Shown: positions 51,636 through 61,314, numbered from the stretch's first letter. The stretch: DNA of 64,000 bases from Phycisphaeraceae bacterium (GCA_019636615.1 JAHBXF010000002.1:622001-686000), one strand, 5' to 3'. A program made the numbers and translations. The notes: generated from the sequence alone by a model not told the origin.

Positions 51636-52874
51636 CTATTGGGAGATCGCGTGGGGTGTGCCGGTGGAATCCTCGGCACCCGGGTCAGGGAGTGGCTCTG
51701 CACCGTTTTCGGCCGCTTTGGGCAGAAAAAGATCGATGGCTTCGGCCGCGGCACGGGCGGCGTTGCGGTCTCTGAAAGGCTGAAGGACACGGGCAAGGTC
51801 GTTGCGCTGCGATTCGGCCCGGTCGGGGTCATCGATGATCTGTTGAGCCGCGCGTATAAGGGGCCCCGGGCCGCCGAAATACGGGATCAACTCGGTCACG
51901 ATCCTGCGCCTGGCAAGCACGTTGGGCAGTGAGAAGACTTTGGTCGAGAGAATCAGTTTGGCGAGGAGGTAGAGTATTGGGTTCGACTTGTTGTAGAAGA
52001 CCACCATCGGCTTGAGTTGTTTGGCGACCTGCAGCGTCACGGTTCCGCTCTTGACCAGGGCTACCTCGCACCACCGCACAACCGCATCGGTGTCTTGCAC
52101 CACGATGCGGAGGTTGTCGGGCCAACCGCCCAGCCTGGCCGCGGTCTGGCGGAGGTCCCCCGCGACACGGTCGCTCGTCGCCGCCACGACCCCTCTCGCG
52201 CCGGGGTATCGTGCCGTGAGCGCCCGGAAGGTCTCGAGCAAAAGCGGGAAGTGTCTGCGGAGTTCGTCCGGGCGTGAGCCTGGCATCATGGCGATGCGCG
52301 GGGAACCGTCGCCAAAGACCGAAGCGCGCCGATCGAGCGCCGCGGGGTCGATGGATCTGTCGAAGAGAAAGTGCCCGATGTAACGGGCGGGCACATAGCG
52401 GTGACGGAAAAAGTCCTCTTCGAAGGGAAGAATGCACAGGACCATGTCGGTCAGACGCCGGAGTTTGTGGATTCTCCACCGGCCCCACGCCCAGATCTGA
52501 GGCGCGACCAGGTGAACGACCTTGGCCCCCCGTTTCTTGGCGATGCCGCAGATCGAGATATTCGCGGATGGCGAGTCTACCGGAACGTGGAGCACGATCG
52601 GGTGCTCCGCCATGAAGGCGTCGATTCGGGCGTTGATCCGGACGTGTTCGAGTACTTTCGCGAGGCCCGGCAGGCCCATCACGGCATCGTCGCCTGTGCG
52701 TTCCTGGATCTGAGCCCCCGCCCGCTCCATCTTGGGCCCGCCCCAGGCGTACACGGTGACATCAGGGCGGCGCTGGCGCAGTTCCGCGATCACCGCCGCG
52801 GCGTGATCGTCGCCGCTGGGCTCGAAGGCGGTGAAGAGAACCGCCGGCCGCTGTGTCTGTGCTGGCTCTGACAC
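51636..52874 (-). CDS. lpxB: Lipid-A-disaccharide synthase
   Basis: Joins UDP-diacylglucosamine and lipid X in lipid A synthesis at the inner membrane. 412 residues, typical. Head FTAFEPSGDDHAAAVIAELRQRRPD, substrate-binding VHLVAPQIWAWGRWRIHKLRR, PGSRPDELRRHFPLLL, and the KSGTVTLQVAKQLKPMVVFYNKSNPI segment; all are GT19-family features. GTG 52874 is the start because no in-frame ATG precedes it; the ribosome-binding site is weak. It lies 44 bases downstream of the response regulator. It shows that the cell makes LPS-type lipid A. Confidence 0.95.
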   Translation of the reverse strand: MSEPAQTQRPAVLFTAFEPSGDDHAAAVIAELRQRRPDVTVYAWGGPKMERAGAQIQERTGDDAVMGLPGLAKVLEHVRINARIDAFMAEHPIVLHVPVDSPSANISICGIAKKRGAKVVHLVAPQIWAWGRWRIHKLRRLTDMVLCILPFEEDFFRHRYVPARYIGHFLFDRSIDPAALDRRASVFGDGSPRIAMMPGSRPDELRRHFPLLLETFRALTARYPGARGVVAATSDRVAGDLRQTAARLGGWPDNLRIVVQDTDAVVRWCEVALVKSGTVTLQVAKQLKPMVVFYNKSNPILYLLAKLILSTKVFSLPNVLARRRIVTELIPYFGGPGPLIRAAQQIIDDPDRAESQRNDLARVLQPFRDRNAARAAAEAIDLFLPKAAENGAEPLPDPGAEDSTGTPHAISQ

Positions 52875-52918
52875 TCGGTGAAGGGTAGAGCATGGGAAGT
52901 GTCAACGCGGAGAAAGAA

Positions 52919-53569
52919 TCAAAGCCCCGCGGCCTCCATCCACACCGAGGGCTTGCAGCCAAGCGCCAGAGAAATCGCCACCATCGACTCGATGCTTGGC
53001 AGGTGCGCCCCCCGTTCGATCGAACTCAACTGGCTCACGCTCACCCCGGACGCTTCGGAAAGATCCTTGAGTGTCCAGGCACGGTCGGTGCGGGCCAGCC
53101 GGATCTGCTTGCCCAGCTCGACTCGCAGGCGGTCTTCGGGCCGCTGGCCAAGACCCAGGCTCGTCGCCGCCTGTGAGAGGCACCGCCTGAGTTCCGCCAG
53201 TGAAAAGGGCTTGGCGAGATAATCGAAGACATCCTGCTTGAATGTCTGGCGCATGCTGTCGAGCGAGGGGTATCCGGTCACCACGACCACGCACAGGCGC
53301 GGCCAGCGCTTGCGGATCTCGGCGAGCACCTCCTCTCCGCTGTGTCGCCCCATCTTGATGTCGAGCAGCACGAGATCGGGCAGTCGTTTTTCGCAGGCTT
53401 CGTAGAGTTCGGCCGGGGTGCTCACGGGCCTGACCGCGTGCCCGTCGGCCTCGAGCACGCCCTGGATGTACTGCCGAAAGTCCTCGTCGTCATCAAGTGC
53501 CACGATGGTCAGTTGCGGCGTCGCTTCGTCCGGTGCAGTGCTCAGGGATGCCGTATCGGAGTTGTCCAT
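52919..53569 (-). CDS. Response regulator with XRE-type HTH output domain
   Basis: 216 residues. Receiver domain ~20-135: acidic DDDED, phospho-acceptor Asp in LVLLDIKMG, Lys in YLAKPFS. After a short linker, an XRE/lambda-repressor-like HTH occupies ~155-210 (LGKQIRLARTDRAWTLKDLSEASGVSVSQLSSIERGAHLPSIESMV). A receiver with an XRE output is unusual, as OmpR-, NarL- or Fis-type outputs are more common. It probably receives phosphate from the histidine kinase ending 74 bases upstream. The ATG 53569 is chosen; the frame continues upstream without homology. Confidence 0.9.
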   Translation of the reverse strand: MDNSDTASLSTAPDEATPQLTIVALDDDEDFRQYIQGVLEADGHAVRPVSTPAELYEACEKRLPDLVLLDIKMGRHSGEEVLAEIRKRWPRLCVVVVTGYPSLDSMRQTFKQDVFDYLAKPFSLAELRRCLSQAATSLGLGQRPEDRLRVELGKQIRLARTDRAWTLKDLSEASGVSVSQLSSIERGAHLPSIESMVAISLALGCKPSVWMEAAGL

Positions 53570-53643
53570 GGGCGGGGGTGTCCTGAGGAGGGCTGGAGAA
53601 ACCGGGGAGCGTACCACCGTGGGGCCGTACTCGGCTCCATCGT

Positions 53644-55281
53644 TCAAAGTTCACCGCGACGCGGGGTGCTCTCTCCCGCCGGCGCGAGGCTTTCGGTCAT
53701 CGGCGACTCTATGGGCAACAGAACCTCAAAGATCGCGCCTTGGCGGTCTGTGCGGTTCCGGGCAAGCAGCAGGCCGCCGTGCTCTCGCACGATCCCTTCC
53801 GCCACGGCCAGGCCCAGCCCGGTGCCTCTGGCATCTAGTCGGGTGCTGACAAAGGGCTGAAAGATACGAGAGAGCACCGCCGGCTCGATACCCGGCCCGT
53901 CGTCTGCGATGCACACACTGACCCACGGGCGGCCGTTTCGTTCGGCGGGTGATGCGGAGATTCTCACGCCGCCCGGGGAGCGTGGCACCCGGGACGTGAT
54001 CGCGTCCGCGGCATTGCGGATGAGGTTGACAAACACCTGCACCATGCGGTCGGGATCGCACGCGACGGCCACCCCCGGTTCAACCAGAGATTCGATGCTC
54101 ACCCCGGCACAGTCTCGGTCGAGCCGCACCAGGGTGATGGCCTCGTTGATGATGCCCGCGAGGGGTTCATCCCTGGTCTGCGGCGCCCGCACACGCGCGA
54201 AATCCAGCAGGCTCTCGCCGAGTTTTTCAAGCCGGCCCACCACCCTGAGCATCAACGCGGCCTGCGGCGGGGCCATTGCCTCACCGGGGTTCATGTTGAG
54301 TTTTTCGACCAGGCCTTTGAGCACCGCCAGCGGCGTGTTGAGTTCGTGCGCGATCCCCGCCGACATCATCCCCAGGCTCGCCAGCCGGTCCGCGTCCGCC
54401 AGGTTGCGCTTCGCGGTCTCCAGCAGGTGATTCTTGCTTTTCAGATCGTTGGCGACCTCTTCAAGACTCTGCAGCGCGCGGCTCAACTGCGCTTCCTGCA
54501 GCCGCAACTGGCGGATCGACTCGTTGCGGGAGCGCATGATCTCACCCAGTTCGTCGTTGGGAATCATGCTCTCGGGGATGATCTCTTCGTCTCGGCGTCC
54601 GGTCTGCAGGGCGTGATCCGCCATCAGTGTCCGCTGGATCGGGGCGTACACACTCTGCGGGAGCACGATCAACTCAAGCGCGGCGGCCACCAGCAGATAC
54701 ACCGCGAAAACCGCCATGAAGATGAGCCAGTAGACCTGGCCCGCGGCCTCGCGGGCCTGGGGAATTTCACCCGCGACCACCACGAACCGCTGGGGCTGGC
54801 CGCCGCCGGGCGGCAGAAAAGCCGCCGCGCCGTGCCCGATCACGGTTCTCTCCGCGGTCACAGCCCTGCCAGGGATGGCGGTGATTGCCGCGACTGTCTC
54901 GGGCAGAATGCCGAGTTCCTGGGCGGTGCCTTGTCGCCACGCGATGTTGGCCCGAAGGCCGAAGATCTCCGGCTCACCGCCCGCTCTCAGTTCGGGCATC
55001 ACGCTGTCGAGCAGCAGCCGGCTCTCGGCTCGCTCGGCCTCTTCGACCACCTTCACGATGGCCGGGCGGATCGCGACCATGAGCACCGCGGCCAGGGCCA
55101 GCGAGAAAATGGTGTGCAAGACCACCATTTTCTTGCGGATGCGCATCCTCGCCAGGAGCCCTTGCCCCACAGGGCGCAGGGGCAGAATGCGGATGAGCCT
55201 CCGATCAAAGTGCGGCGGGGGCGGGGGTGGCGTGGGGGTTGGTGTGCGGCTGCGTGCGATGCGTGCCTCGTTCGATACCAT
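53644..55281 (-). CDS. Membrane histidine kinase
   Basis: 545 residues. After a Pro/Thr-rich N-terminal stretch, TM1 is near 50-70 (VVLHTIFSLALAAVLMVAI), a periplasmic domain of ~120 residues follows, and TM2 is near 200-222. A HAMP-like region and coiled coil lead to HisKA with SAGIAHELNTPLAVL, N-box FVNLIRNAADAI, G-box ADDGPGIEPAVL and G2-box GTGLGLAVAEGIV. Kinase activity is therefore expected. The partner is the XRE response regulator downstream. The start is ambiguous: ATG 55281 has AAGGG five bases upstream but overlaps the divergent rsmB start by 23 bases; ATG 55146 (MRIRKKMVVLHT) is a natural sensor start. Confidence 0.87.
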   Translation of the reverse strand: MVSNEARIARSRTPTPTPPPPPPHFDRRLIRILPLRPVGQGLLARMRIRKKMVVLHTIFSLALAAVLMVAIRPAIVKVVEEAERAESRLLLDSVMPELRAGGEPEIFGLRANIAWRQGTAQELGILPETVAAITAIPGRAVTAERTVIGHGAAAFLPPGGGQPQRFVVVAGEIPQAREAAGQVYWLIFMAVFAVYLLVAAALELIVLPQSVYAPIQRTLMADHALQTGRRDEEIIPESMIPNDELGEIMRSRNESIRQLRLQEAQLSRALQSLEEVANDLKSKNHLLETAKRNLADADRLASLGMMSAGIAHELNTPLAVLKGLVEKLNMNPGEAMAPPQAALMLRVVGRLEKLGESLLDFARVRAPQTRDEPLAGIINEAITLVRLDRDCAGVSIESLVEPGVAVACDPDRMVQVFVNLIRNAADAITSRVPRSPGGVRISASPAERNGRPWVSVCIADDGPGIEPAVLSRIFQPFVSTRLDARGTGLGLAVAEGIVREHGGLLLARNRTDRQGAIFEVLLPIESPMTESLAPAGESTPRRGEL

Positions 55282-56692
55282 AAGGCCCTTGAAACACCGC
55301 CCACGACCAGTCCAAGCACCCGTCCGAGTCGGCCCACCCCCCGGTGCTCGGGCCAGGGTTCTTTCGTTGCTCATGTCCCAGGCGCGGGCGTTTCCCGATC
55401 TGAGCATAGAACCCCTCGATACCTCCGGCCTCTCGCCGCAAGACGCCGCCCTCGCCAAGGCGATGTACCACGCGGTGCTCCGCCGCTGGCTCACGCTCGA
55501 ACACATCATCGGGGCGTTGGCATCCCGCCCTGTGCGTTCGATCGACGCACCGGTTCGTGCCTCGCTGCTCGCGGGCCTGGCCCAACTCCTGCTGCTCGAC
55601 AGGGTGCCGGCGCACGCGGCGGTGAATGAAACGGTCTCATGGGCCCGGCGTGCGGCGGGCGAGCCCGGCTCCAAGTTTGTCAACGCCGTGATGCGCTCGT
55701 GCGTTCGTCAGGCATTCGTCGAGAAAGACGGCGGCGGCCACCCGCAGAGGCTCGAGCGCAGGCTCTGGACCGGCGAACGCGACGAACTGCCCCTGCCAGA
55801 CGGCAGGGGTGTGATGGTGCCCTTCGCTTTATTTCCTGAAGAGGCCACAGCCCGAATCGCCGCGCAGACGAGCCACCCCGAGAAACTCGTGAAACGCTGG
55901 GCAGGAACACTGGGTGACGAAGACTGCCGGCGCGTGTGTCTGCACAACACGCTCGTGGCTCCCGCGGTGCTCAATGTCGAACATCGGCAGACGGACCTGC
56001 CAGAACGCTGTTTCCCGCACAGCGAACCCGGCGCCGCTGTGTACGGCGGCGCGGCGGATTCGCTCGATGACCTTCTCACCCAAAGGCCCGATATCTGGGT
56101 GCAGGACGCCGCGTCCATGCGCGCGGTGCGCAGTTGCAGAGGCATCAACCCCGCCCTTGTCGTTGACATGTGCGCGGGGCAGGGTACCAAAACTCGGCAA
56201 CTCGCCGCGACTTTCCCGAACGCCAGGATTCTGGCATCTGACCCTGACACCGCCCGTGCCACCACACTCCGCGCGGCGATGGCAACCCGACCCAATGTCA
56301 CAGTGGTTGACCCAGCCGACCTGCCCAGGAGTGTGGCGGGCGCGGCGGACCTCGTGCTGCTGGATGTGCCGTGCACGAACTCGGGTGTGTTGGCACGCCG
56401 CCTTGAGGCCCGCTACCGCTGGAACCCGGAGATGCTGTCGCGGCTGTGCGCCACACAAAGGGAAATTCTGGCCGCGGCGTGTGCCCTCGTTCGCCCGGGC
56501 GGCAAAGTGCTTTACACCACCTGCAGCATCGAGCCTGAAGAAAACCGCTCTCAGGTGCTCTGGGCGTGCGGCGGTGCCTTGCCGCTGCGACTTTTGTGGG
56601 AAGAACGCCTTTTGCCGGATGGTACGCTTGGGGAAGGTCCCGAGGCCTACCGGGACGGTTCCTACCACGCGCTCCTCGAGCGGATCGGATAA
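55259..56692 (+). CDS. rsmB: 16S rRNA m5C967 methyltransferase
   Basis: Methylates C967 in 16S rRNA. 477 residues from ATG 55259. NusB-like N-terminal domain (ARARVLSLLMSQARAFPDLSIEP, YHAVLRRWLTLEHIIGALAS), then the Rsm methyltransferase: motif I DMCAGQGTKTRQLAATFP, catalytic-region Cys in DVPCTNSGVLARR and the second Cys in YTTCSIEPEENRSQV. Both Cys of m5C methyltransferases are present. Start is uncertain: the NusB-like segment begins ~27 residues after ATG 55259 and just before Met 55373, and TTG 55289 avoids overlap with the kinase gene. First of the rsmB-ptsN-ispA-dxs-nadK rightward run. Confidence 0.92.
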   Translation: MRASFDTIRPLKHRPRPVQAPVRVGPPPGARARVLSLLMSQARAFPDLSIEPLDTSGLSPQDAALAKAMYHAVLRRWLTLEHIIGALASRPVRSIDAPVRASLLAGLAQLLLLDRVPAHAAVNETVSWARRAAGEPGSKFVNAVMRSCVRQAFVEKDGGGHPQRLERRLWTGERDELPLPDGRGVMVPFALFPEEATARIAAQTSHPEKLVKRWAGTLGDEDCRRVCLHNTLVAPAVLNVEHRQTDLPERCFPHSEPGAAVYGGAADSLDDLLTQRPDIWVQDAASMRAVRSCRGINPALVVDMCAGQGTKTRQLAATFPNARILASDPDTARATTLRAAMATRPNVTVVDPADLPRSVAGAADLVLLDVPCTNSGVLARRLEARYRWNPEMLSRLCATQREILAAACALVRPGGKVLYTTCSIEPEENRSQVLWACGGALPLRLLWEERLLPDGTLGEGPEAYRDGSYHALLERIG

Positions 56693-56800
56693 CCCCGGCC
56701 GGAACGTGCCGCAAGATCGCGCCTTACACTCCGGCCACGCCGAGAGAGGGCCTACGCCCTTTTCCCGAACATGATCCTTGCGGAAGGAGCGATCCGACGG

Positions 56801-57262
56801 ATGAACCTGCTCGATATTCTTCTGCCAACCTGTATCCAAGCCCCGCTCACATCCACCGAAAAGAAGGGTGCGATCGATGAGCTGGTAGACCTTCTGGCCG
56901 CGGCCGGGCGCGTCTCCGACGGCAAGTTGCTCAAGGAAGCGGTGTGGACGCGTGAGCAGATCCGTACGACCGGCATCGGAAATGGTTTGGCGATTCCACA
57001 CGGAAAATGCGCGGGCATGTCCAGCCTGGCCATGGCGATCGGCAAGCCAGCCACCCCCATGGACTTTGAAGCCATCGACGGCCAACCGGTGCGTCTGGTT
57101 GTGCTTCTGGCAAGCCCCCCCGATCGCACGAGCGACCACATCCAGGCCCTGGCGCGGATCAGCCGGCTCATCACGATGGATGAGTTCCGAGAGAAGATCT
57201 ACAGCGCTTCAACCTCGGAAGAAATCTACGCGTTGCTCAAGAGTCAGGAAGAACCGGCGTGA
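56801..57262 (+). CDS. PTS IIA domain protein (PtsN-like)
   Basis: 153 residues, a type-2 (mannitol/fructose-like) EIIA fold. The phospho-accepting His is in TTGIGNGLAIPHGKC. N-terminal MNLLDILLPTCIQAPLTSTEKKGAIDELVDLL and C-terminal ARISRLITMDEFREKIYSA are typical of PtsN/EIIA-Ntr. No IIB, IIC, HPr or EI gene is nearby, so a regulatory (nitrogen PTS) role is more likely than sugar uptake. GGAAGGAGC lies 10-11 bases before ATG 56801. Overlaps the next gene by four bases (GTGA). Confidence 0.87.
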   Translation: MNLLDILLPTCIQAPLTSTEKKGAIDELVDLLAAAGRVSDGKLLKEAVWTREQIRTTGIGNGLAIPHGKCAGMSSLAMAIGKPATPMDFEAIDGQPVRLVVLLASPPDRTSDHIQALARISRLITMDEFREKIYSASTSEEIYALLKSQEEPA

Positions 57263-58194
57263 GCCTTTCGGCCCATCACCCCCCAGCATCCGTGGCACAC
57301 GACCACCCAGGAGATGCAGCCCCCTTCGCCCCGCTGCCGCGGATTGAAGCCCGCTTGGCGGCCTTCCTCTCGCCGGCTCGCCACGAGAGACCGCAGATAC
57401 TCAAGGAGGCGATGCAGTACGCCTCGTTGCAGGGCGGGAAGAGGCTCCGTCCACTCCTGGCCTGGCACGCCTGCGTCGCCGCCGGCAGCCCCGGGGAAGA
57501 TTCATTGCCCGCCGGGTGCGCGATCGAACTGGTTCACGCGTTCAGCCTGGTGCATGACGACCTGCCCGCGCTGGACAACGACGACCTCCGCCGCGGCAAG
57601 CCCACGCTGCACAAGCACGCCGGAGAGGCGATGGCCATTCTTGCCGGCGATCAACTCATGATGGAAGCCATCGAATGCCTGCTGAGCGAGGGCAACCATC
57701 CCCCCCATCGCCGACTCCGCATGGTCCGGGAACTTGTCACCGCCACTTCGAGGATGGTTTCCGGCCAGGTGTTCGACACGCTCGGCGGGCTGCCCGAGGG
57801 GCTCAGCGACAGCGAACGCGTACGGAAGATCCACAGCAACAAGACTGGGGCGCTGATCACCGCGGCGTGCCGGATGGGCGGCCTGAGCGCCGGCGCCGGC
57901 GAAGATGGCAGCACCATGGATTCGCTGACAACATACGGCGAGTGCGTGGGTCTCATCTTTCAAATTGTCGACGACATCATCGATGTGACGCAAACGAGCG
58001 AACACACCGGCAAGAGAACCGGTAAGGATGCCTCCGCGGGGAAGATCACATACCCCGCGATGCTGGGCATGGAAGGTTCTCTGGCCGAAGTGGACAGGCT
58101 CAAGGAGCAGGCATTAGGCGCGGTATCGGTCTTTGGTGATGAGGGAGCCGGGCTGGTGGCGCTGTGCGAAGCCATGTGTTCACGCACGAAGTGA
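57259..58194 (+). CDS. ispA: Polyprenyl diphosphate synthase (farnesyl/geranylgeranyl type)
   Basis: Chain elongation of isoprenoid diphosphates. 311 residues. First Asp-rich motif HDDLPALDNDDLRRGKPTLH near residues 98-116 and second QIVDDIIDVTQTSEHTGKRTGKD near 235-257 are both intact. The five residues before the first Asp-rich motif (AFSLV) have no aromatic at the fifth position, consistent with short-chain FPP/GGPP synthases but not decisive. The GTG start overlaps the EIIA stop. Upstream of dxs; supplies membrane and quinone precursors. Confidence 0.9.
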   Translation: MSLSAHHPPASVAHDHPGDAAPFAPLPRIEARLAAFLSPARHERPQILKEAMQYASLQGGKRLRPLLAWHACVAAGSPGEDSLPAGCAIELVHAFSLVHDDLPALDNDDLRRGKPTLHKHAGEAMAILAGDQLMMEAIECLLSEGNHPPHRRLRMVRELVTATSRMVSGQVFDTLGGLPEGLSDSERVRKIHSNKTGALITAACRMGGLSAGAGEDGSTMDSLTTYGECVGLIFQIVDDIIDVTQTSEHTGKRTGKDASAGKITYPAMLGMEGSLAEVDRLKEQALGAVSVFGDEGAGLVALCEAMCSRTK

Positions 58195-58320
58195 ACCGGC
58201 CGGCCCTGAGCGTTTCAGGGGTCGTTGGGCACGTGTGGCCTGCGAAGGAGCAGACCACAACCCGGTTGGAAGAGGTTGTCCGGATAACCCGGCGGGGGTC
58301 GGATCAAGAATCCTACACTC

Positions 58321-58340
58321 CTTTCAGAAGAAACTGAAAG
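58321..58340 (+). promoter_or_regulatory. Hairpin in the dxs leader with -10-like TACACT upstream
   Basis: CTTTCAG (58321-58327) pairs with CTGAAAG (58334-58340) around AAGAAA, ending 16 bases before the dxs ATG. TACACT at 58314-58319 just before it is a -10-like hexamer, but I find no matching -35. Confidence 0.35.
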
Positions 58341-58356
58341 ATTCGGATCTTCACGT

Positions 58357-60336
58357 ATGAGACTACTGGACTCCATCCGTACGCCGCACGACCTGCGTCG
58401 TCTCCCGATTGAGCAGCTCCCCGTGCTGGCGCAGGAAATCCGCGACGCGATCTGTGAGCAGATCTCGCAGTCTGGCGGGCACCTGGCCCCGAATCTGGGC
58501 GTCGTGGAACTCTCCATCGCGCTGCACTACGTCTTCGACTTTTCATACGACCGGCTGCTTTTCGACGTGGGCCACCAGTGCTACCCGCACAAGTTGCTCA
58601 CCGGGCGGGTCCACATGCTCCCCGGCTTGAGAACCCGAGCAGGCATGGCGGGCTTCCCGGAGCCGCGCGAGTCTGAGTATGACCTGTTCAGTGTCGGTCA
58701 CGCGGGCACGGGAATCTCGACCGCGGTGGGCATGGCCCGCGGCGACACACTGAACAAGGAGGGCTTCGACGCGAAGGCAAACCCGGCCGGGCGCCGGGTG
58801 GCAGTCATGATCGGCGATGCCTCGATCGTCAACGGTGTCGCGATGGAAGGCCTGAACAACGCGGGCACGCTCAAGAGACAGTTCCTGGTCGTGCTCAACG
58901 ACAACGGCATGTCGATCAGCAAGCCGCAGGGCGCGCTGGCGCACTACTTTGACAAGGTACGGCTGTCGCACATGTACGCCGACCTGAAGCGGTCGGCCAA
59001 AGAAGCGTTGCAGCAACTGCCCGGGGGCGGTGCCATTCAGGACGCTCTGCACCGCGCCACCGAGGCCACCAAAGCCGCGGTGAGCGACGCCAACTGGTTT
59101 GAGCACTTCGGCCTGCTCACGGTCGGTCCCTTCGACGGCCACGATCTTCCCGGGCTGATCGACGTTCTTCGCGAAGCCCGCGACATGGAGCGGCCGATGG
59201 TTCTTCACGTGAAAACCGTGAAGGGCAAGGGGTATCGGTTCGCCGAAGCAGATTCCTCCACCTTCCACTCGCCCTCACCCTTCAAGGTAGATGGCGGGCT
59301 GCAGAGCGAGGGGTGCAGGGTTGAACTCAAGACCGAAGGCCGCAGTTTCACCACCGCCTACGCCGACGCGATGGTTTCTCTGATGGAGCGTGACCCGAAG
59401 GTGGTCACGTGCACCGCGGCGATGCCGGACGGCACCGGCCTCTCGAAGGTGATGCCGCGCTTCCCCGACCGCTCGTGGGATGTCGGCATCTGCGAATCGC
59501 ACGCCCTCGACATGATGGCCGGCCTGGCCAAGACGGGATGGAAGCCTTTCTTTGCCGTCTATTCCACCTTCCTCCAGCGGGCCTTTGACCAGGCATTCCA
59601 GGAAGTGTCGTTGCAGGGGCTGGCCGTGCGCCTCTGCCTTGACCGTGCTGGGCTTGTGGGCGGCGACGGCGCGGTTCACCACGGCTTCTGCGATGTTTCG
59701 CTCCTGCGAACACTGCCCAACGCCGCGCTCACCGCGGCGATCGACGAACCATCACTGCTGGCCGCGCTCGAGTTCATGCGTCAGTATGAGGGCGGGCTGT
59801 CGTCGGTGCGCTATCCGCGCGACATCGTATCTGACCGGCTCATCACGCAGGAATGCCCTCCGTTTGTACTGGGCAAAGCACGCTGCCTGACACCCGCGCT
59901 CGACCCGACCAACCCCGTCGCATCAGAGGCATCACCCGACTTGGCCGTGCTGGCCTTCGGCACGCCGGCCATCACAGCCCTTGACGTGGCCGACTCGCTG
60001 CGCCCCGAGATGCGCGTGGCCGTGTGGGACGCCCGTTTCGCCAAACCCCTCGACACCGGCCTGATCAGGGCCTTGCTCGAGCGGCGCATCCCCGTTGTCA
60101 CGGTCGAGGACCACAGCATCGTCGGCGGCTTCGGCAGCGCGGTGCTCGAAGCCGCGCAGGAGATGCGGCTCGACGGCTCACTCATCACCCGCCTTGGCCT
60201 GCCGGATCGCTGGATCTACCAGGACTCTCGCTCCAAGCAACTCGCCGAAGTCGGCCTGGACGCATCGGGCCTGGCGCGTGCCATGCGGCAGGCGTGGGAA
60301 GCGTGCAACAGCGATCAGCGTGCGATGGCGAAGTAA
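58357..60336 (+). CDS. dxs: 1-deoxy-D-xylulose-5-phosphate synthase
   Basis: TPP enzyme that condenses pyruvate and glyceraldehyde-3-phosphate, first step of the MEP pathway. 659 residues. Features in order: FDVGHQCYPHKLLTGR, SVGHAGTGISTAVGMARGD, TPP-binding IGDASIVNGVAMEGLNNAG, LLTVGPFDGHD, the E1 Glu in DVGICESHALDMMAGLA and the transketolase C-terminal DHSIVGGFGSAVLE. The family's usual GDGALTGG is replaced by GDASIVNG, which keeps the Asp and Asn ligands in position. Separated from ispA by 162 bases. Complete. Confidence 0.95.
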   Translation: MRLLDSIRTPHDLRRLPIEQLPVLAQEIRDAICEQISQSGGHLAPNLGVVELSIALHYVFDFSYDRLLFDVGHQCYPHKLLTGRVHMLPGLRTRAGMAGFPEPRESEYDLFSVGHAGTGISTAVGMARGDTLNKEGFDAKANPAGRRVAVMIGDASIVNGVAMEGLNNAGTLKRQFLVVLNDNGMSISKPQGALAHYFDKVRLSHMYADLKRSAKEALQQLPGGGAIQDALHRATEATKAAVSDANWFEHFGLLTVGPFDGHDLPGLIDVLREARDMERPMVLHVKTVKGKGYRFAEADSSTFHSPSPFKVDGGLQSEGCRVELKTEGRSFTTAYADAMVSLMERDPKVVTCTAAMPDGTGLSKVMPRFPDRSWDVGICESHALDMMAGLAKTGWKPFFAVYSTFLQRAFDQAFQEVSLQGLAVRLCLDRAGLVGGDGAVHHGFCDVSLLRTLPNAALTAAIDEPSLLAALEFMRQYEGGLSSVRYPRDIVSDRLITQECPPFVLGKARCLTPALDPTNPVASEASPDLAVLAFGTPAITALDVADSLRPEMRVAVWDARFAKPLDTGLIRALLERRIPVVTVEDHSIVGGFGSAVLEAAQEMRLDGSLITRLGLPDRWIYQDSRSKQLAEVGLDASGLARAMRQAWEACNSDQRAMAK

Positions 60337-60440
60337 GAAGGGCTCCGCTGGGCTTTCATCCTTCACGTCGCCAGCACCCGTGTCACCCGGACTTTCCTGA
60401 CGGAAGACTCGCCCAGCGGCATCACTGCCCGCCAGCAACC

Positions 60441-61310
60441 ATGGGAAGATCCGCCCTCCTGCTCTTCAACCCCGACAAGCCCGCGGCCGCGGCCGCCGCC
60501 GCGGATGTCCGCGCCCTTGTGAACGCGCACGGGCGCGTGGTGGGCGAGCAGCCGGCGTCTTCTCAGCCGCGCCCGCCCGAGGCAGAGGCCGCCGATGTAA
60601 TCGTTGTCTTCGGCGGCGATGGAACGCTCTTGTCCCAAGCGCGGCGTTTCGCCGGGTGGCCGGTGCCCATACTGGGGGTCAACCTGGGCAGGCTTGGCTT
60701 TCTCGCTGAGTTCAACCTCGATTCGCTGAAGTCGCAGGCGGCGGCGATCTTCGGCGACGCGCCCCTTTCACTCCGCGATATCTCGATGATTCACACCGAG
60801 GTGTCACGGGAGCGTGGTGGCGCAACGTTTGTTGGCGATGCGCTCAACGAAGTCGTCGTGACCGCTGGCCCCCCCTACCGCCTCATCTCGCTCGCCATGC
60901 GCATCGACGGGCACGAGGGCCCGACCATCTGGGGCGACGGGGTGATTGTCTCGAGCCCGCTGGGTTCAACCGCGTACAACCTCTCCGCCGGCGGGCCCAT
61001 TGTCGCGCCGGATGTCGATGCCTTTGCCATTACCCCCCTGGCGCCTCAGTCGCTCGCCTTCCGCCCCGTGGTTGTCGCGGGTTCGAGCACCATCGAACTC
61101 TCTCTACGGCGCGGCAACCGCGATCAGGCCGGCCATGGCACCTCGCTGGTTCTTGACGGGCAAACCCAGATCGCGCTGGACGACGGCGATGTTGTGCGCC
61201 TGCGACGCGGCGAGCCGACGTTGCGCTTTGTGCGCAACCCACAAAGCGACTATTGGACGCGGCTGACCGGAAAACTCAACTGGGCCGCCGCGCCCCGTCT
61301 TGAATCGTGA
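60441..61310 (+). CDS. nadK: NAD kinase
   Basis: Phosphorylates NAD to NADP. 289 residues. Signature GGDGTLLSQARRFAG near residues 58-72, VNLGRLGFLAEF, NEVVV, DGVIVSSPLGSTAYNLSAGGPIV (active-site region) and LDGQTQIAL near the end match the family. ATG 60441 is the conserved start; longer upstream frames overlap dxs. It starts 104 bases after dxs. Convergent with the sensor kinase by a 4-base gap. Supplies NADPH used in steps such as argC. Confidence 0.94.
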   Translation: MGRSALLLFNPDKPAAAAAAADVRALVNAHGRVVGEQPASSQPRPPEAEAADVIVVFGGDGTLLSQARRFAGWPVPILGVNLGRLGFLAEFNLDSLKSQAAAIFGDAPLSLRDISMIHTEVSRERGGATFVGDALNEVVVTAGPPYRLISLAMRIDGHEGPTIWGDGVIVSSPLGSTAYNLSAGGPIVAPDVDAFAITPLAPQSLAFRPVVVAGSSTIELSLRRGNRDQAGHGTSLVLDGQTQIALDDGDVVRLRRGEPTLRFVRNPQSDYWTRLTGKLNWAAAPRLES

Positions 61311-61314
61311 CGCG

